Positions 1 to 6,762 of a DNA stretch of 10,178 nt are shown here, in pieces. A model generated the notes under the pieces. The model did not search any database. It was not told the DNA's origin and worked only from the letters and a program-made list of their open reading frames with translations. Both the position numbers and the translations under genes were made by a program. This stretch comes from Bacteroidota bacterium (GTDB lineage: Bacteria > Bacteroidota > Bacteroidia > Chitinophagales > Chitinophagaceae), in contig JAEWBT010000100.1 in assembly GCA_023391015.1 (NCBI GenBank), positions 1 to 10,178 of the forward strand, written 5' to 3'. Position 1 is the first letter of the stretch; the number at the start of each line of letters is the position of its first letter.

Positions 1-464
1 GTACCTGGGGGGCACATGCTTCGGGAAAAGCACAGTTTACCTTCAACCGCGGCCTTGTTGTGGGCATATCAACAGAAGTTTCCCAACTGGGCTTTGAAGG
101 CTATGCCCCAAAATATCCGGGAGAAAAAGCCTTTCTTGCAAACCCGTTGTATGGAATGGGTTTATACATCGGCCACTCAGAACCTATTGGGCAGAAGGTA
201 CAGCTCACTTATTTTCTGAGTGTTGGTGGCGCTTTAGTTGGGAAAAGCACTCTTTTAGGCAGAGACGAAACGCGCGGCGCAGCCTTTACCGGAGGCGATT
301 TGCTTTATGAATACCGGATTGGCAACAACTTTTCGCTCATTGGCAATGGCGGACTACGGTGCTATTGGTTAAAGTCGGGCAGCCAAAATCTCTATAATTC
401 ACATATTAAAAATTACTTCGCATTCAGTTTTCCGTTGGGAATAGGTGTTAAATATACTTTGTAG
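1..464 (+). CDS. Probable outer-membrane beta-barrel protein, 3' end only
   Basis: The reading frame is open from the left edge (first full codon at base 3) to a TAG at 462-464, giving about 153 residues of the C-terminal part; the true start lies outside the window. The protein has no motif that I can tie to a named family. It is rich in Gly, Tyr, Phe and Leu, with short stretches of alternating hydrophobic and polar residues (for example VQLTYFLSVGGAL and NYFAFSFPLGIGVKYTL at the very end) separated by polar turns. This is the usual look of Bacteroidota outer-membrane beta-barrel proteins, whose last strand ends at the C terminus. It converges on the idi end of the carotenoid operon and is probably unrelated to it. 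The barrel assignment is inference from pattern; a secreted beta-rich protein is the alternative. Confidence 0.55.
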   Translation, partial: TWGAHASGKAQFTFNRGLVVGISTEVSQLGFEGYAPKYPGEKAFLANPLYGMGLYIGHSEPIGQKVQLTYFLSVGGALVGKSTLLGRDETRGAAFTGGDLLYEYRIGNNFSLIGNGGLRCYWLKSGSQNLYNSHIKNYFAFSFPLGIGVKYTL

Positions 465-569
465 AAAAACACTCGTACAGCAGCATTAAATACCCAAAAC
501 AGCATTCTTGGAGAGAAATTACCGATCTCTTGTAGCGTTGGCCACCAGACTGTAAAACGGGATTTAAAT
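465..569. other. Convergent intergenic gap
   Basis: This 105-bp gap separates two convergent stop codons, so a bidirectional terminator might be expected. The only dyad I see is AGAGA (512-516) with TCTCT (526-530) around a 9-base loop. It is weak and has no following T-run, so I do not call a terminator. Confidence 0.4.
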
Positions 570-1103
570 TCACGCACCTTCCAGCAACCCTTTTTCCTTC
601 AACACGCCCAAAGCGGTTTTAAACCAAAACGTGTAGCCCTCCGGGTGTGCAGCAACTTCTTTTTCTAACGCGTCCGGCGCTACCCAACGGTACGCCTGTA
701 CCTCGTCGGGGTTAGGCTGTGGTAAACAATCAGCGGGTAATTTTCCGGTAAAAACGTGGTCAAACTCGTGCTCAATCAGGTCGTTTTCCACCGGCGTGTA
801 GTAGCGAAATGAAAACGCTTTTTCCAACGCGCACGTCAGGCCCATTTCATACTGCAACCGCTCCAGCGCACTTTCGGCCACATCTTCGCCCCACTGCGGG
901 TGGGAGCAGCAGGCATTGGTCCAGAGGTTCGCGCCGTGATATTTTCCGGCGGCGCGCTGATGCAACAGCATCTCGCCTTTTTCGTTAAAAAGAAACACCG
1001 AAAAAGCCCGGTGGAGTACGCCTTTCTGGTGAGCTTCCAGTTTATCCATCTCCCCAATCGCCACGTCGGCCTCATCTACCAAAACAACCTTGTCCCGATT
1101 CAT
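570..1103 (-). CDS. idi: Isopentenyl-diphosphate delta-isomerase, type I
   Basis: This 177-residue Nudix-fold enzyme interconverts IPP and DMAPP in the cytoplasm and so supplies the allylic primer for prenyl chain growth. The type I signatures are visible: His25 and His31 near the N terminus, the catalytic-cysteine motif TNACCSHP (residues 62-69, with Cys66 aligning to Cys67 of the E. coli enzyme), the Nudix-like segment from Gly72 to Leu89 with Glu86, and EHEFDHVF (111-118) carrying the second catalytic/metal glutamate pair Glu111 and Glu113. The length is normal for the family. The ATG overlaps the crtY stop by 4 bp (ATGA, 1100-1103), so translation is probably coupled to the upstream cyclase. 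As the last gene of the operon it ties precursor balance to pigment synthesis. Confidence 0.95.
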   Translation of the reverse strand: MNRDKVVLVDEADVAIGEMDKLEAHQKGVLHRAFSVFLFNEKGEMLLHQRAAGKYHGANLWTNACCSHPQWGEDVAESALERLQYEMGLTCALEKAFSFRYYTPVENDLIEHEFDHVFTGKLPADCLPQPNPDEVQAYRWVAPDALEKEVAAHPEGYTFWFKTALGVLKEKGLLEGA

Positions 1104-1837
1104 ACTTCCAGTTTTAAAGGCTTTGCAAGCGGTTTAGAAACGATCTTTTGGGGCGCTTCCTTCCCTTTAAATTTCCGGAAAAGGTACACGACCAACAAAA
1201 ACTGGGTGTAGCCATACACCGAGTCTTCGATCGGTATCGTTAGCATCCGGATGTTGAGAATTTGGGTTGGATTGTAGTTCACAATTGGCGAAGCCAGCCC
1301 TGTACCGGTCAGAATGCCGTTGGTAAAGAAAAAGCCGGGCATTAAAACCAAAAACGCAAAGGACGCCCGACCCAGCCAGGTTACTTTGGCCACAAGCCGC
1401 AGGTACAGCACCACTACAATCGTAGAAAGCGCGGTCACCAACGGGTACATCCGTTCCGGAAACCGCACGGCAATTACAAGACACACACTCACAGCCAGTC
1501 CGGCCAGAAAACCGCTGTATTTATCGGCCCAACTCAGGTCAAAAAACTTTTCCAGGCAATAGAAAGTAAACACACAGGAGAAGGGGATGAAAAAGAAAAA
1601 CATCCATTCCTCTATGGGCAACCCGGCGATTTTAAAGCCAATCGTATAAGCTTCGTTGAACCACCACACCCCGTGGGAGGTAAACCAAACATCCCAGGCA
1701 ATAAAAGGAATCGCCGCCAGGGTAGCCGCCTTCAGGTACGCCCCAAAATAGCGGTTAAACCGAATCCGTCGGTCAAAAGATGCGATAAAGCAAATGATTA
1801 CTGTTAGAAAATTGACCAACAGATACGTATAACTCAT
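1100..1837 (-). CDS. crtY: Lycopene beta-cyclase, fused CrtYc/CrtYd type
   Basis: This 245-residue polytopic membrane protein is predicted to convert lycopene to beta-carotene. It contains two halves of the kind that are separate subunits (CrtYc and CrtYd) in many actinobacteria. The first half carries GLPIEEWMFFF (PIEE at 74-77) and the second carries FFFTNGILTG (169-178) followed by IPIEDSVYGY (PIED at 202-205). The paired PxE(E/D) motifs in membrane-embedded contexts mark this family; it has no Rossmann FAD motif, so it is not the flavin-dependent CrtY/CrtL type. About six or seven hydrophobic segments are followed by a basic tail rich in Lys and Pro (222-245). The start overlaps the crtZ stop and the stop overlaps the idi start, each by 4 bp. 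The symbol follows function; crtYcd would be equally fair. Confidence 0.9.
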   Translation of the reverse strand: MSYTYLLVNFLTVIICFIASFDRRIRFNRYFGAYLKAATLAAIPFIAWDVWFTSHGVWWFNEAYTIGFKIAGLPIEEWMFFFFIPFSCVFTFYCLEKFFDLSWADKYSGFLAGLAVSVCLVIAVRFPERMYPLVTALSTIVVVLYLRLVAKVTWLGRASFAFLVLMPGFFFTNGILTGTGLASPIVNYNPTQILNIRMLTIPIEDSVYGYTQFLLVVYLFRKFKGKEAPQKIVSKPLAKPLKLEV

Positions 1838-2295
1838 CCCAGCTGTTTTTTACCAAAGTACATTTTAAAGTATTTTACCGGCACCCACAGAAAGCCAAAG
1901 CACTCACCTTTTTCCTTGCCGGTGTGTTTGTGATGTTGCTTATGCGCACGGCGAATGGCCAGCAGATACGGGTTTTGGGTATTGCGCAGAAACGGAATAC
2001 GCTGATGGATGAAAATGTCATGGACAAAAAAGTAGGCCATGCCATAAATGCTAATGCCGAGGCCTACGTAAAACGTCCAGTTAAAACCATGCACACTTCC
2101 ATAAAGCATCAGTGCAATGGCGGGCAGGGCGAAAATCACGAAAAAGTAATCGTTTTTCTCCAGCGGCCCATCGGTGCTGTGGTCGTGGTGGTCGCGGTGC
2201 AGGCTCCATAAAAAGCCATGCATCACATATTTATGGATAACCCAGGTAGCGCCTTCCATCAGGAAAAACACCGCCAGGACAATAAGAAAATTCAT
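1834..2295 (-). CDS. crtZ: Beta-carotene 3-hydroxylase
   Basis: This 153-residue non-heme di-iron membrane hydroxylase belongs to the fatty acid hydroxylase superfamily and adds 3-OH groups to the beta-ionone rings, giving cryptoxanthin and zeaxanthin. All four histidine clusters are intact: HX4H at His21/His26, HX2HH at His33/36/37, HX4H at His92/His97 and HX2HH at His118/121/122. Hydrophobic segments lie at about residues 2-20, 50-68 and 72-91, which fits membrane anchoring with the iron site facing the cytoplasm. The length is typical of bacterial CrtZ. The ATG has no Shine-Dalgarno sequence. A 95-bp gap separates it from crtB upstream, while its stop overlaps the crtY start by 4 bp. Confidence 0.95.
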   Translation of the reverse strand: MNFLIVLAVFFLMEGATWVIHKYVMHGFLWSLHRDHHDHSTDGPLEKNDYFFVIFALPAIALMLYGSVHGFNWTFYVGLGISIYGMAYFFVHDIFIHQRIPFLRNTQNPYLLAIRRAHKQHHKHTGKEKGECFGFLWVPVKYFKMYFGKKQLG

Positions 2296-2390
2296 GTTGC
2301 TAAATTCATTATTAGAGACTTCTTAGACGCTAATGGTAACTGCTGAGAAGTACCCGGTTTCCGGAAAATTACACCCAAAAAGCAGACCAT
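2296..2390 (-). other. Gap inside the carotenoid operon (crtB to crtZ)
   Basis: This is the only non-overlapping junction in the operon. It holds one TTTCCGGAAA palindrome (2358-2367) and an imperfect 22-bp dyad at 2312-2333 with TTAG/CTAA ends (7 of 11 pairs match). I see no clean TTTG...TAnnTTTG promoter on the minus strand. It may be a remnant, a processing site or a weak internal promoter; none of these is shown. Confidence 0.4.
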
Positions 2391-3227
2391 TTACAACACG
2401 GCTGCTTTGTAGCGAACATAGCTTTTCACCATAACCAAAAGCTTCTGCCCGTTGGGCACCCGGATGCGCTGGTTGATAATCTTTTCGGCCCGTGTCCGCT
2501 TTATTTTCCGGAAAAGCGAGAGGTAATATTTATAGGCCAGATACACACCAAAACGCGCCGCGCGCGGCAGCATCCGGATGCCGGTAAGCGCTTCCCGGAA
2601 TTCGGCAGCAATCTCGTCTTCAATCCGGCCTTTGGCGCTGCTGTCAAAAACACCCATTTCAATGTTGGGGAAATAGGTGCGACCCAAAACCTGGTAATCG
2701 TCTTTCAGATCGCGCAGAAAATTTACCTTTTGAAATGCCGAGCCCAGCTTCATTGCATAGGGTTTCAGGGCTTCATATTCTTTTTTATCTCCACCTGTAA
2801 ACACCTGCAAACACATCAGCCCCACCACTTCGGCCGAGCCGTATATGTATTCTTTGTAAAGCTCCGGGTCGTAATCCAATTGCTGCAAGTCCATCTCCAT
2901 ACTGTGCAAAAACTGGTCAATCAGGGCGCGGTCTATCTGGTAGCGGTGCACCGTTTCCTGAAACGATTGCAGAATTGGATTAAGGGAAATGCCTTCCGTC
3001 AACGCCTGTTCGGTTTCGGACTTAAACCGGCGCAGCAAGGTTTCTTTATCATAATTATGAAAGCTGTCCACAATTTCATCGGCCAGCCGCACGTAGCCAT
3101 AAATGGCATAAATAGCCGGACGGATAGAAGGCCGGAGCGCCAAAATGCCCAGCGAAAAACTGGTGCTGTATTTCTGGGTCGTGCGCTTACTGACCTCGTA
3201 GGAAAGTTCGTCAAACAGTTTTTTCAT
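2391..3227 (-). CDS. crtB: Phytoene synthase
   Basis: This 278-residue squalene/phytoene synthase family enzyme condenses two GGPP molecules head to head into phytoene. Both aspartate-rich Mg-diphosphate sites are present: DEIVD at residues 50-54 (within YGYVRLADEIVD) and DLKDD at 173-177 (within GSAFQKVNFLRDLKDD). GSAEVVGLM (130-138) is the conserved helix between them. The Lys/Arg-rich C-terminal part (about 234-278) probably sits at the membrane surface. The ATG at 3225-3227 lies inside the crtI coding sequence, a 17-bp overlap that suggests translational coupling of the two enzymes that make and then use phytoene. A squalene-type synthase is possible in principle, but the crtI neighbour argues against it. 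Confidence 0.95.
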   Translation of the reverse strand: MKKLFDELSYEVSKRTTQKYSTSFSLGILALRPSIRPAIYAIYGYVRLADEIVDSFHNYDKETLLRRFKSETEQALTEGISLNPILQSFQETVHRYQIDRALIDQFLHSMEMDLQQLDYDPELYKEYIYGSAEVVGLMCLQVFTGGDKKEYEALKPYAMKLGSAFQKVNFLRDLKDDYQVLGRTYFPNIEMGVFDSSAKGRIEDEIAAEFREALTGIRMLPRAARFGVYLAYKYYLSLFRKIKRTRAEKIINQRIRVPNGQKLLVMVKSYVRYKAAVL

Positions 3228-4704
3228 AGGATTTCGTTTTCAGGTGGTGGACTTCGGCAGCAACAATTTTTCCGGAAATAATAGAAGGTGGCACGCCCGG
3301 CCCCGGCACCGTGAGCTGTCCGGCGTAGAAGAGAGCGGGCATCTTTTTGTTTTGAATCTTGGGTTTTAAAACCGCCGTTTGCGAAAGCGTATTGGCCAGT
3401 CCGTAAGCATTGCCGCCGTAGGCGTTGTAATCCTGCATAAAATCGCTTACGCAATAGCTTTTCTTATAAACGATTTTTTCGGCCAACCCGGTTTCGCCGG
3501 TATGCTTTTCCAGCCGCGCCAGCATCTCGGAAAGATATCTTTCACGGGTTTCTTCGGCATCGTCCAGCCCGGTGGCGAGGGGAAGCAGCAAAAACACATT
3601 TTCGCAGTTTTCCGGCGCTACTTCCGGGTCGGTTTTCGACGGACAGCAGGCATAAAAAAGCGGCGCTTCGGGCCATCTTTTCCGTTCATAAATCGCCCCG
3701 ATGTGGTCGTCGAGGTCATTTTCAAAAAACAAGGTATGGTGCTTTAATTCCGGAATTTTCGCTTTAAAACCCAGGTAGTAAATCAGGCAGGAAGGCGCGA
3801 AGGTTCGGTCCTGCCAGTATTTCTCGGTATAATTCCGGAAATTTTCGGCTACCAGCGTTTCGGCATGGTGATAATCAGCCGAGGCGATGACCGCATCAAA
3901 ATCGTGGGTAGTGCCGTTTATTTCCAGCGAGACGCCGCCCCAACTGTTTTCGGCTATTTTTTCCACCGTGTGGTTGAAATGAAAAATCGCGCCCTGCTGC
4001 TGCGCCACCTTTTGCATCGCCAGCACCAGCTGGTAAAATCCCCCCATCGGATACCAGGTGCCGAGCGCGTAGCCGCCATAATTCATCAGACTGTAAAGGG
4101 CGGGAATGTTTTTGGGCGAAGCACCGAGGAAAATTACCGGAAATTCCATCAGCGCGCGCAGCTTGGGATGCCTGAAATAACCTGCTACATAATTCCGGAA
4201 ATTCGACAGCAAATTGAGCTTTAAGGCGCTGCTTGCAATGCGCGGCGACACGAATTCCATCCAGCTGTGGCAGGGCTTGTTTACAAATTCCTGCATTCCT
4301 ACTTCATATTTAAACCGCGCAGCCGCCATAAACTTTTCCAGCTTTTGGCCACTGCCGGGCTCCAGCGATTCAAACAAAGCCCTGAGTTCCGGATATGCAT
4401 GCGGAACCGCCATGGGGCCATCGGCGAATACCATTTCAAACTGTGGGTCCAGGGCCACGAGGTCGTAGAAATCAGCCGCTTTATGGCCAAAATCGTTGAA
4501 GAAACCTTCTATAATATCGGGCATCCAATACCAGCTCGGCCCCATGTCAAACACAAAGCCTTCATCGGTGCGGAACTGACGCGCGCGACCACCCGGAATG
4601 CCGTGTTTCTCAAAAACATGCACTTCATGGCCGTCCCGAGCGGCGTAGGCCGCCGCCGAAAGCCCCGAAAACCCGGCACCGATAATGGCTATTTTCTTTT
4701 TCAT
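3211..4704 (-). CDS. crtI: Phytoene desaturase (lycopene-forming)
   Basis: This 497-residue FAD-dependent desaturase carries out successive desaturations of phytoene, most likely to lycopene because a lycopene cyclase follows. The N-terminal Rossmann motif GAGFSG (9-14) ends with an acidic ribose-binding residue at Glu32, followed by GIPGGRA. The C-terminal carotenoid-desaturase signature is AGQLTVPGPGVPPSIISG (461-478). I place the start at the ATG at 4702-4704 rather than at the more upstream in-frame start at 4773: it puts the FAD motif directly at the N terminus and makes a 4-bp ATGA overlap with the marR stop, matching other junctions in this operon. The extra 23 upstream residues are polar and unlike the family. 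A related desaturase acting on another carotene is less likely because this is the only one here. Confidence 0.94.
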   Translation of the reverse strand: MKKKIAIIGAGFSGLSAAAYAARDGHEVHVFEKHGIPGGRARQFRTDEGFVFDMGPSWYWMPDIIEGFFNDFGHKAADFYDLVALDPQFEMVFADGPMAVPHAYPELRALFESLEPGSGQKLEKFMAAARFKYEVGMQEFVNKPCHSWMEFVSPRIASSALKLNLLSNFRNYVAGYFRHPKLRALMEFPVIFLGASPKNIPALYSLMNYGGYALGTWYPMGGFYQLVLAMQKVAQQQGAIFHFNHTVEKIAENSWGGVSLEINGTTHDFDAVIASADYHHAETLVAENFRNYTEKYWQDRTFAPSCLIYYLGFKAKIPELKHHTLFFENDLDDHIGAIYERKRWPEAPLFYACCPSKTDPEVAPENCENVFLLLPLATGLDDAEETRERYLSEMLARLEKHTGETGLAEKIVYKKSYCVSDFMQDYNAYGGNAYGLANTLSQTAVLKPKIQNKKMPALFYAGQLTVPGPGVPPSIISGKIVAAEVHHLKTKSYEKTV

Positions 4705-5369
4705 GGCCTGGGAAGCTTGTTTTGATTTTGAAGTACGGTATTGAGCAGCATTTCCGGTTTGATGTTTTGGCAATAAATCGGGTTGTGAAATTCGTCGAGT
4801 TTGGAGAGCAGCCCAATGAGATCGTTTTTTTCTTCGGGCGTCAGGTTTCCGGAAACCGCCTGCGTAGCCTGCCGGATTTGGCTCATCTGCGCCTCCAGCG
4901 TTTCGCGGCCTTTGGTCGTGAGGGAAAGCACTTTGCTGCGCCGGTCGGTCTCCGAGTCGGTTTGCTGGATCCAGCCGGCAGCAATCAGGCGATTGATGAT
5001 TTGCATCCCGGCGGGTTTTTCCTGCACGTTTCTTTTAATCAACTCCATTTTCGTCATCGCCCCATGAACGTTTAGGGTAATGAGATAAATAAAATCTTCC
5101 TGCGTAGAAAAATCAGAGCCCAGAATAGCGGCTTTAGAGTAGGCTTTGGCGTAGCGGTTGAGCCGCAAAAGCAAGGTGCTGATCGCACTTTCCGGCGATC
5201 GGCCCTCTTCTTTTCCTTCCCAATCCGGTGCGTTGGACAAATCATTCCGGTCGGCCTGCGCCGCAATCCAGCTTTTAAAACCGGCTACATTCTTTTCGTA
5301 GCGAACCGATTTCTGCTTCTCGAATGCCTGCAGCAGGTCCAGCACTTCTATAAGGAGTTCATAATTCAT
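4701..5369 (-). CDS. MarR-family regulator heading the carotenoid operon
   Basis: This 222-residue protein has a MarR-type winged helix-turn-helix between about residues 80 and 165. The wing is clear at 138-155, where D-S-E-T-D-R-R-S-K precedes LSLTTKGRE, the usual MarR pattern. The recognition helix lies in about MELIKRNVQEKPAGMQIINRL (109-129). The N-terminal 75 or so residues are mainly helical and polar and probably take part in dimerisation. I choose the ATG at 5367-5369; an upstream GTG at 5438 would add 23 residues without family character. The stop overlaps the crtI start (4701-4704). As first gene of the operon it most likely binds the upstream region and represses itself and the crt genes until a ligand releases it; this is inferred from position. 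Its ligand cannot be read from the sequence. Confidence 0.85.
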   Translation of the reverse strand: MNYELLIEVLDLLQAFEKQKSVRYEKNVAGFKSWIAAQADRNDLSNAPDWEGKEEGRSPESAISTLLLRLNRYAKAYSKAAILGSDFSTQEDFIYLITLNVHGAMTKMELIKRNVQEKPAGMQIINRLIAAGWIQQTDSETDRRSKVLSLTTKGRETLEAQMSQIRQATQAVSGNLTPEEKNDLIGLLSKLDEFHNPIYCQNIKPEMLLNTVLQNQNKLPRP

Positions 5370-5437
5370 GGATGCAGGTGCCGGACTTTTAAAATTTCGC
5401 TTCTCAAAAAGAATGCCAAAAGGAGCCTTTTGCGCCA

Positions 5438-5444
5438 CAAAGTA
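5438..5444 (-). promoter_or_regulatory. Weak candidate -7 box for the marR-crt operon
   Basis: On the minus strand this reads TACTTTG, one base short of the Bacteroidota -7 consensus TAnnTTTG. It would give a 5' leader of about 60 nt before the marR ATG. I see no convincing TTTG -33 box at the right distance, so this is only a candidate. Confidence 0.25.
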
Positions 5445-5477
5445 GGTTATTTTTATACCATTTTCCGAAAATTATTG

Positions 5478-5520
5478 GACCTGACAGGCATCCTCCGCTT
5501 CGCTCCGGACCTGTCAGGTC
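5478..5520. repeat. REP-like hairpin element, copy 1
   Basis: The arms GACCTGACAGG (5478-5488) and CCTGTCAGGTC (5510-5520) are perfect inverted repeats of 11 bp around a 21-base spacer, which has its own small TCCG/CGGA dyad. The right end, GACCTGTCAGGTC (5508-5520), is also an odd-length palindrome by itself. The element lies between divergent genes, so it is not a terminator. Repeats with these ends are, as far as I recall, scattered in Bacteroidota intergenic DNA; that memory has not been checked here. Confidence 0.8.
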
Positions 5521-5540
5521 AGTTGTTTTAGCCGGTTAGA

Positions 5541-5568
5541 TTTTCCGGAAATCGTACTTGCCGGAAAA
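5541..5568. repeat. Inverted repeat built on the TTTCCGGAAA palindrome
   Basis: TTTTCCGG (5541-5548) and CCGGAAAA (5561-5568) form a perfect 8-bp inverted repeat around 12 bases; the left arm is itself part of a TTTCCGGAAA palindrome (5542-5551). It sits between the two REP-like copies. It could be a regulator site for marR or pyrD or simply one more member of the genome-wide palindrome family. Confidence 0.55.
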
Positions 5569-5577
5569 CTTAATCCA

Positions 5578-5631
5578 GACCTGACAGGCATCTGCGGCTT
5601 TCACTTCGTTCCAGCCTTGACCTGTCAGGTC
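5578..5631. repeat. REP-like hairpin element, copy 2
   Basis: The arms GACCTGACAGG (5578-5588) and CCTGTCAGGTC (5621-5631) match copy 1 exactly, with a longer 32-base spacer. The left arms of the two copies begin exactly 100 bp apart, and both are followed by CATC. The right arm again lies in the palindrome GACCTGTCAGGTC (5619-5631), which ends 16 bp before the -7 box of pyrD. Confidence 0.8.
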
Positions 5632-5647
5632 CCAAAACCCGCCCCTT

Positions 5648-5655
5648 TATCTTTG
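5648..5655 (+). promoter_or_regulatory. Bacteroidota -7 box ahead of pyrD
   Basis: TATCTTTG is a perfect match to TAnnTTTG and ends 6 bases before the pyrD ATG (5662-5664). Transcription would therefore start at or very near the start codon, giving a leaderless or near-leaderless message. A -33 TTG at the usual 19-21 bp spacing is not evident; the nearest TTG (5617-5619) is too far upstream. Confidence 0.55.
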
Positions 5656-5661
5656 CGCCCC

Positions 5662-6684
5662 ATGTACTCCCTGCTGCGGAAAATCCTTTTTAAGACCGAC
5701 CCCGAAAAAGCCCATTATTGGGCGATGGCCCAACTAACGCGCCTCTGCCGCATCCCTGGCATGCGCAAAGCGTTGAAAAAAGCGTTTCTGAAAACAGGCC
5801 CGGCCCTGGAACGCACCGTTTGGGGACTGAAATTTCCAAATCCGGTAGGCCTGGCCGCAGGTTTTGATAAAGACGCCCGCTGGACCGACGACCTCGCCGC
5901 GCTGGGGTTTGGATTTATTGAAATCGGGACCGTAACGCCGCGTCCGCAGCCCGGCAACGACAAGCCGCGCCTGTTTCGCCTTAAAGAAGACAGTGCACTC
6001 ATCAACCGGATGGGTTTCAACAACGGTGGTGCGTCGGCAGCGGCAGGCCGGCTGAAATACCGGAAAGACGCAGTGATTATCGGCGGCAACATTGGCAAAA
6101 ACAAAGACACGCCCAACGAGGCCGCCATCTCCGATTATGAAACAGCATTCCGCGACCTCTACGAAGTGGTGGATTATTTTGTGGTAAATGTTTCTTCCCC
6201 CAATACGCCCAATCTGCGCGCCTTGCAGGATAAAGAGCCCTTGCTGGCTCTCCTGCAACACCTGAAAACGCTCAACGAAAACCTCGGTAAGCCCAAACCA
6301 CTGCTGCTCAAAATCGCGCCCGATCTCACCGACAGCCAATTAGATGATATTGTGGAAATCGTGAAAAGTCTGCCTTTAGACGGACTCGTGGCTACCAACA
6401 CGACCATTGACCGAAGCGGATTAGGCTCGCCGGGCGTGGAAAGCATTGGCGCAGGCGGGCTCAGCGGCAAGCCGGTGCGGGCGCGCAGCACCGAAGTCGT
6501 CCGCTATCTTTCCGGAAAACTGGGCAGGGATTACCCGATTATTGCTGCCGGCGGCATTTTTACGGCGGCCGATGCACAGGAAAAGCTGGATGCAGGTGCC
6601 ACGCTGGTGCAGGTCTATACCGGTTTTATCTACGAAGGCCCTACCATTGCCCGCGATATTTGCGTGGGACTTTCCGGAAAATAA
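5662..6684 (+). CDS. pyrD: Dihydroorotate dehydrogenase, quinone-dependent (class 2)
   Basis: This 340-residue membrane-associated flavoenzyme oxidises dihydroorotate to orotate in pyrimidine synthesis and passes electrons to quinone. The N-terminal helical extension (about 1-45, starting YSLLRKILFKTDPEKAHYWAM) is specific to class 2 and forms the quinone/membrane site. FMN and substrate motifs follow in order: AAGFDKDA (65-72), GTVTPRPQPGN (89-99), NRMGFNNGG (115-123), NVSSPNTPNLR (176-186) with the catalytic-base serine of class 2 enzymes, KIAPD (217-221), TNTT (245-248), AAGGIF (295-300) and YTG (319-321). I take the ATG at 5662 rather than an in-frame start at 5617, since the latter would begin inside a REP-like element and upstream of the -7 box. 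The gene ends in a TTTCCGGAAA palindrome coding Ser-Gly-Lys. Confidence 0.96.
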   Translation: MYSLLRKILFKTDPEKAHYWAMAQLTRLCRIPGMRKALKKAFLKTGPALERTVWGLKFPNPVGLAAGFDKDARWTDDLAALGFGFIEIGTVTPRPQPGNDKPRLFRLKEDSALINRMGFNNGGASAAAGRLKYRKDAVIIGGNIGKNKDTPNEAAISDYETAFRDLYEVVDYFVVNVSSPNTPNLRALQDKEPLLALLQHLKTLNENLGKPKPLLLKIAPDLTDSQLDDIVEIVKSLPLDGLVATNTTIDRSGLGSPGVESIGAGGLSGKPVRARSTEVVRYLSGKLGRDYPIIAAGGIFTAADAQEKLDAGATLVQVYTGFIYEGPTIARDICVGLSGK

Positions 6685-6714
6685 TGTTTCATGTGTTATA
6701 TTTTATGTTTCATG
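6684..6714. repeat. Degenerate 7-bp-period repeat after pyrD
   Basis: Starting on the last base of the pyrD stop codon, the sequence falls into heptamers ATGTTTC, ATGTGTT, ATATTTT, ATGTTTC and then ATG. The first and fourth are identical. The AT-rich composition contrasts with the flanking genes. Confidence 0.55.
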
Positions 6715-6730
6715 CCGGACTGGCCGGAAA

Positions 6731-6761
6731 TTTGTAACCGACCTGCTACTCAATATCTTTA
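6731..6761 (+). promoter_or_regulatory. Candidate Bacteroidota promoter for the TerC gene
   Basis: TTTG (6731-6734) and TATCTTTA (6754-6761, one mismatch to TAnnTTTG) are spaced by 19 bp, the expected distance for the primary sigma factor of this phylum. The box ends one base before the ATG at 6763, so the predicted start of transcription falls on or just inside the start codon. Either initiation is unusually tight or this is a chance match. Confidence 0.45.
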
Positions 6762-6762
6762 A

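Noticed and set aside
512..530. Possible terminator hairpin between the barrel gene and idi
   Set aside because: The stem has only 5 A/G-T/C pairs, a 9-base loop and no T-run.
900..1211. Long plus-strand reading frames opposite idi, crtY, crtB and crtI
   Set aside because: They are antisense to genes with intact catalytic motifs and show no family features of their own.
4705..4773. Upstream in-frame extension of crtI by 23 residues
   Set aside because: The FAD motif would no longer be N-terminal, the added residues are polar and unlike the family, and the ATG at 4704 gives the ATGA overlap with marR seen at other junctions.
5370..5438. Upstream GTG start for the MarR gene
   Set aside because: It adds 23 residues without family character and would begin right at the candidate -7 box; the ATG at 5369 gives a normal N terminus.
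5617..5661. Upstream start for pyrD
   Set aside because: It lies inside a REP-like element and upstream of the -7 box; class 2 enzymes begin close to the helix that starts at the ATG at 5662.
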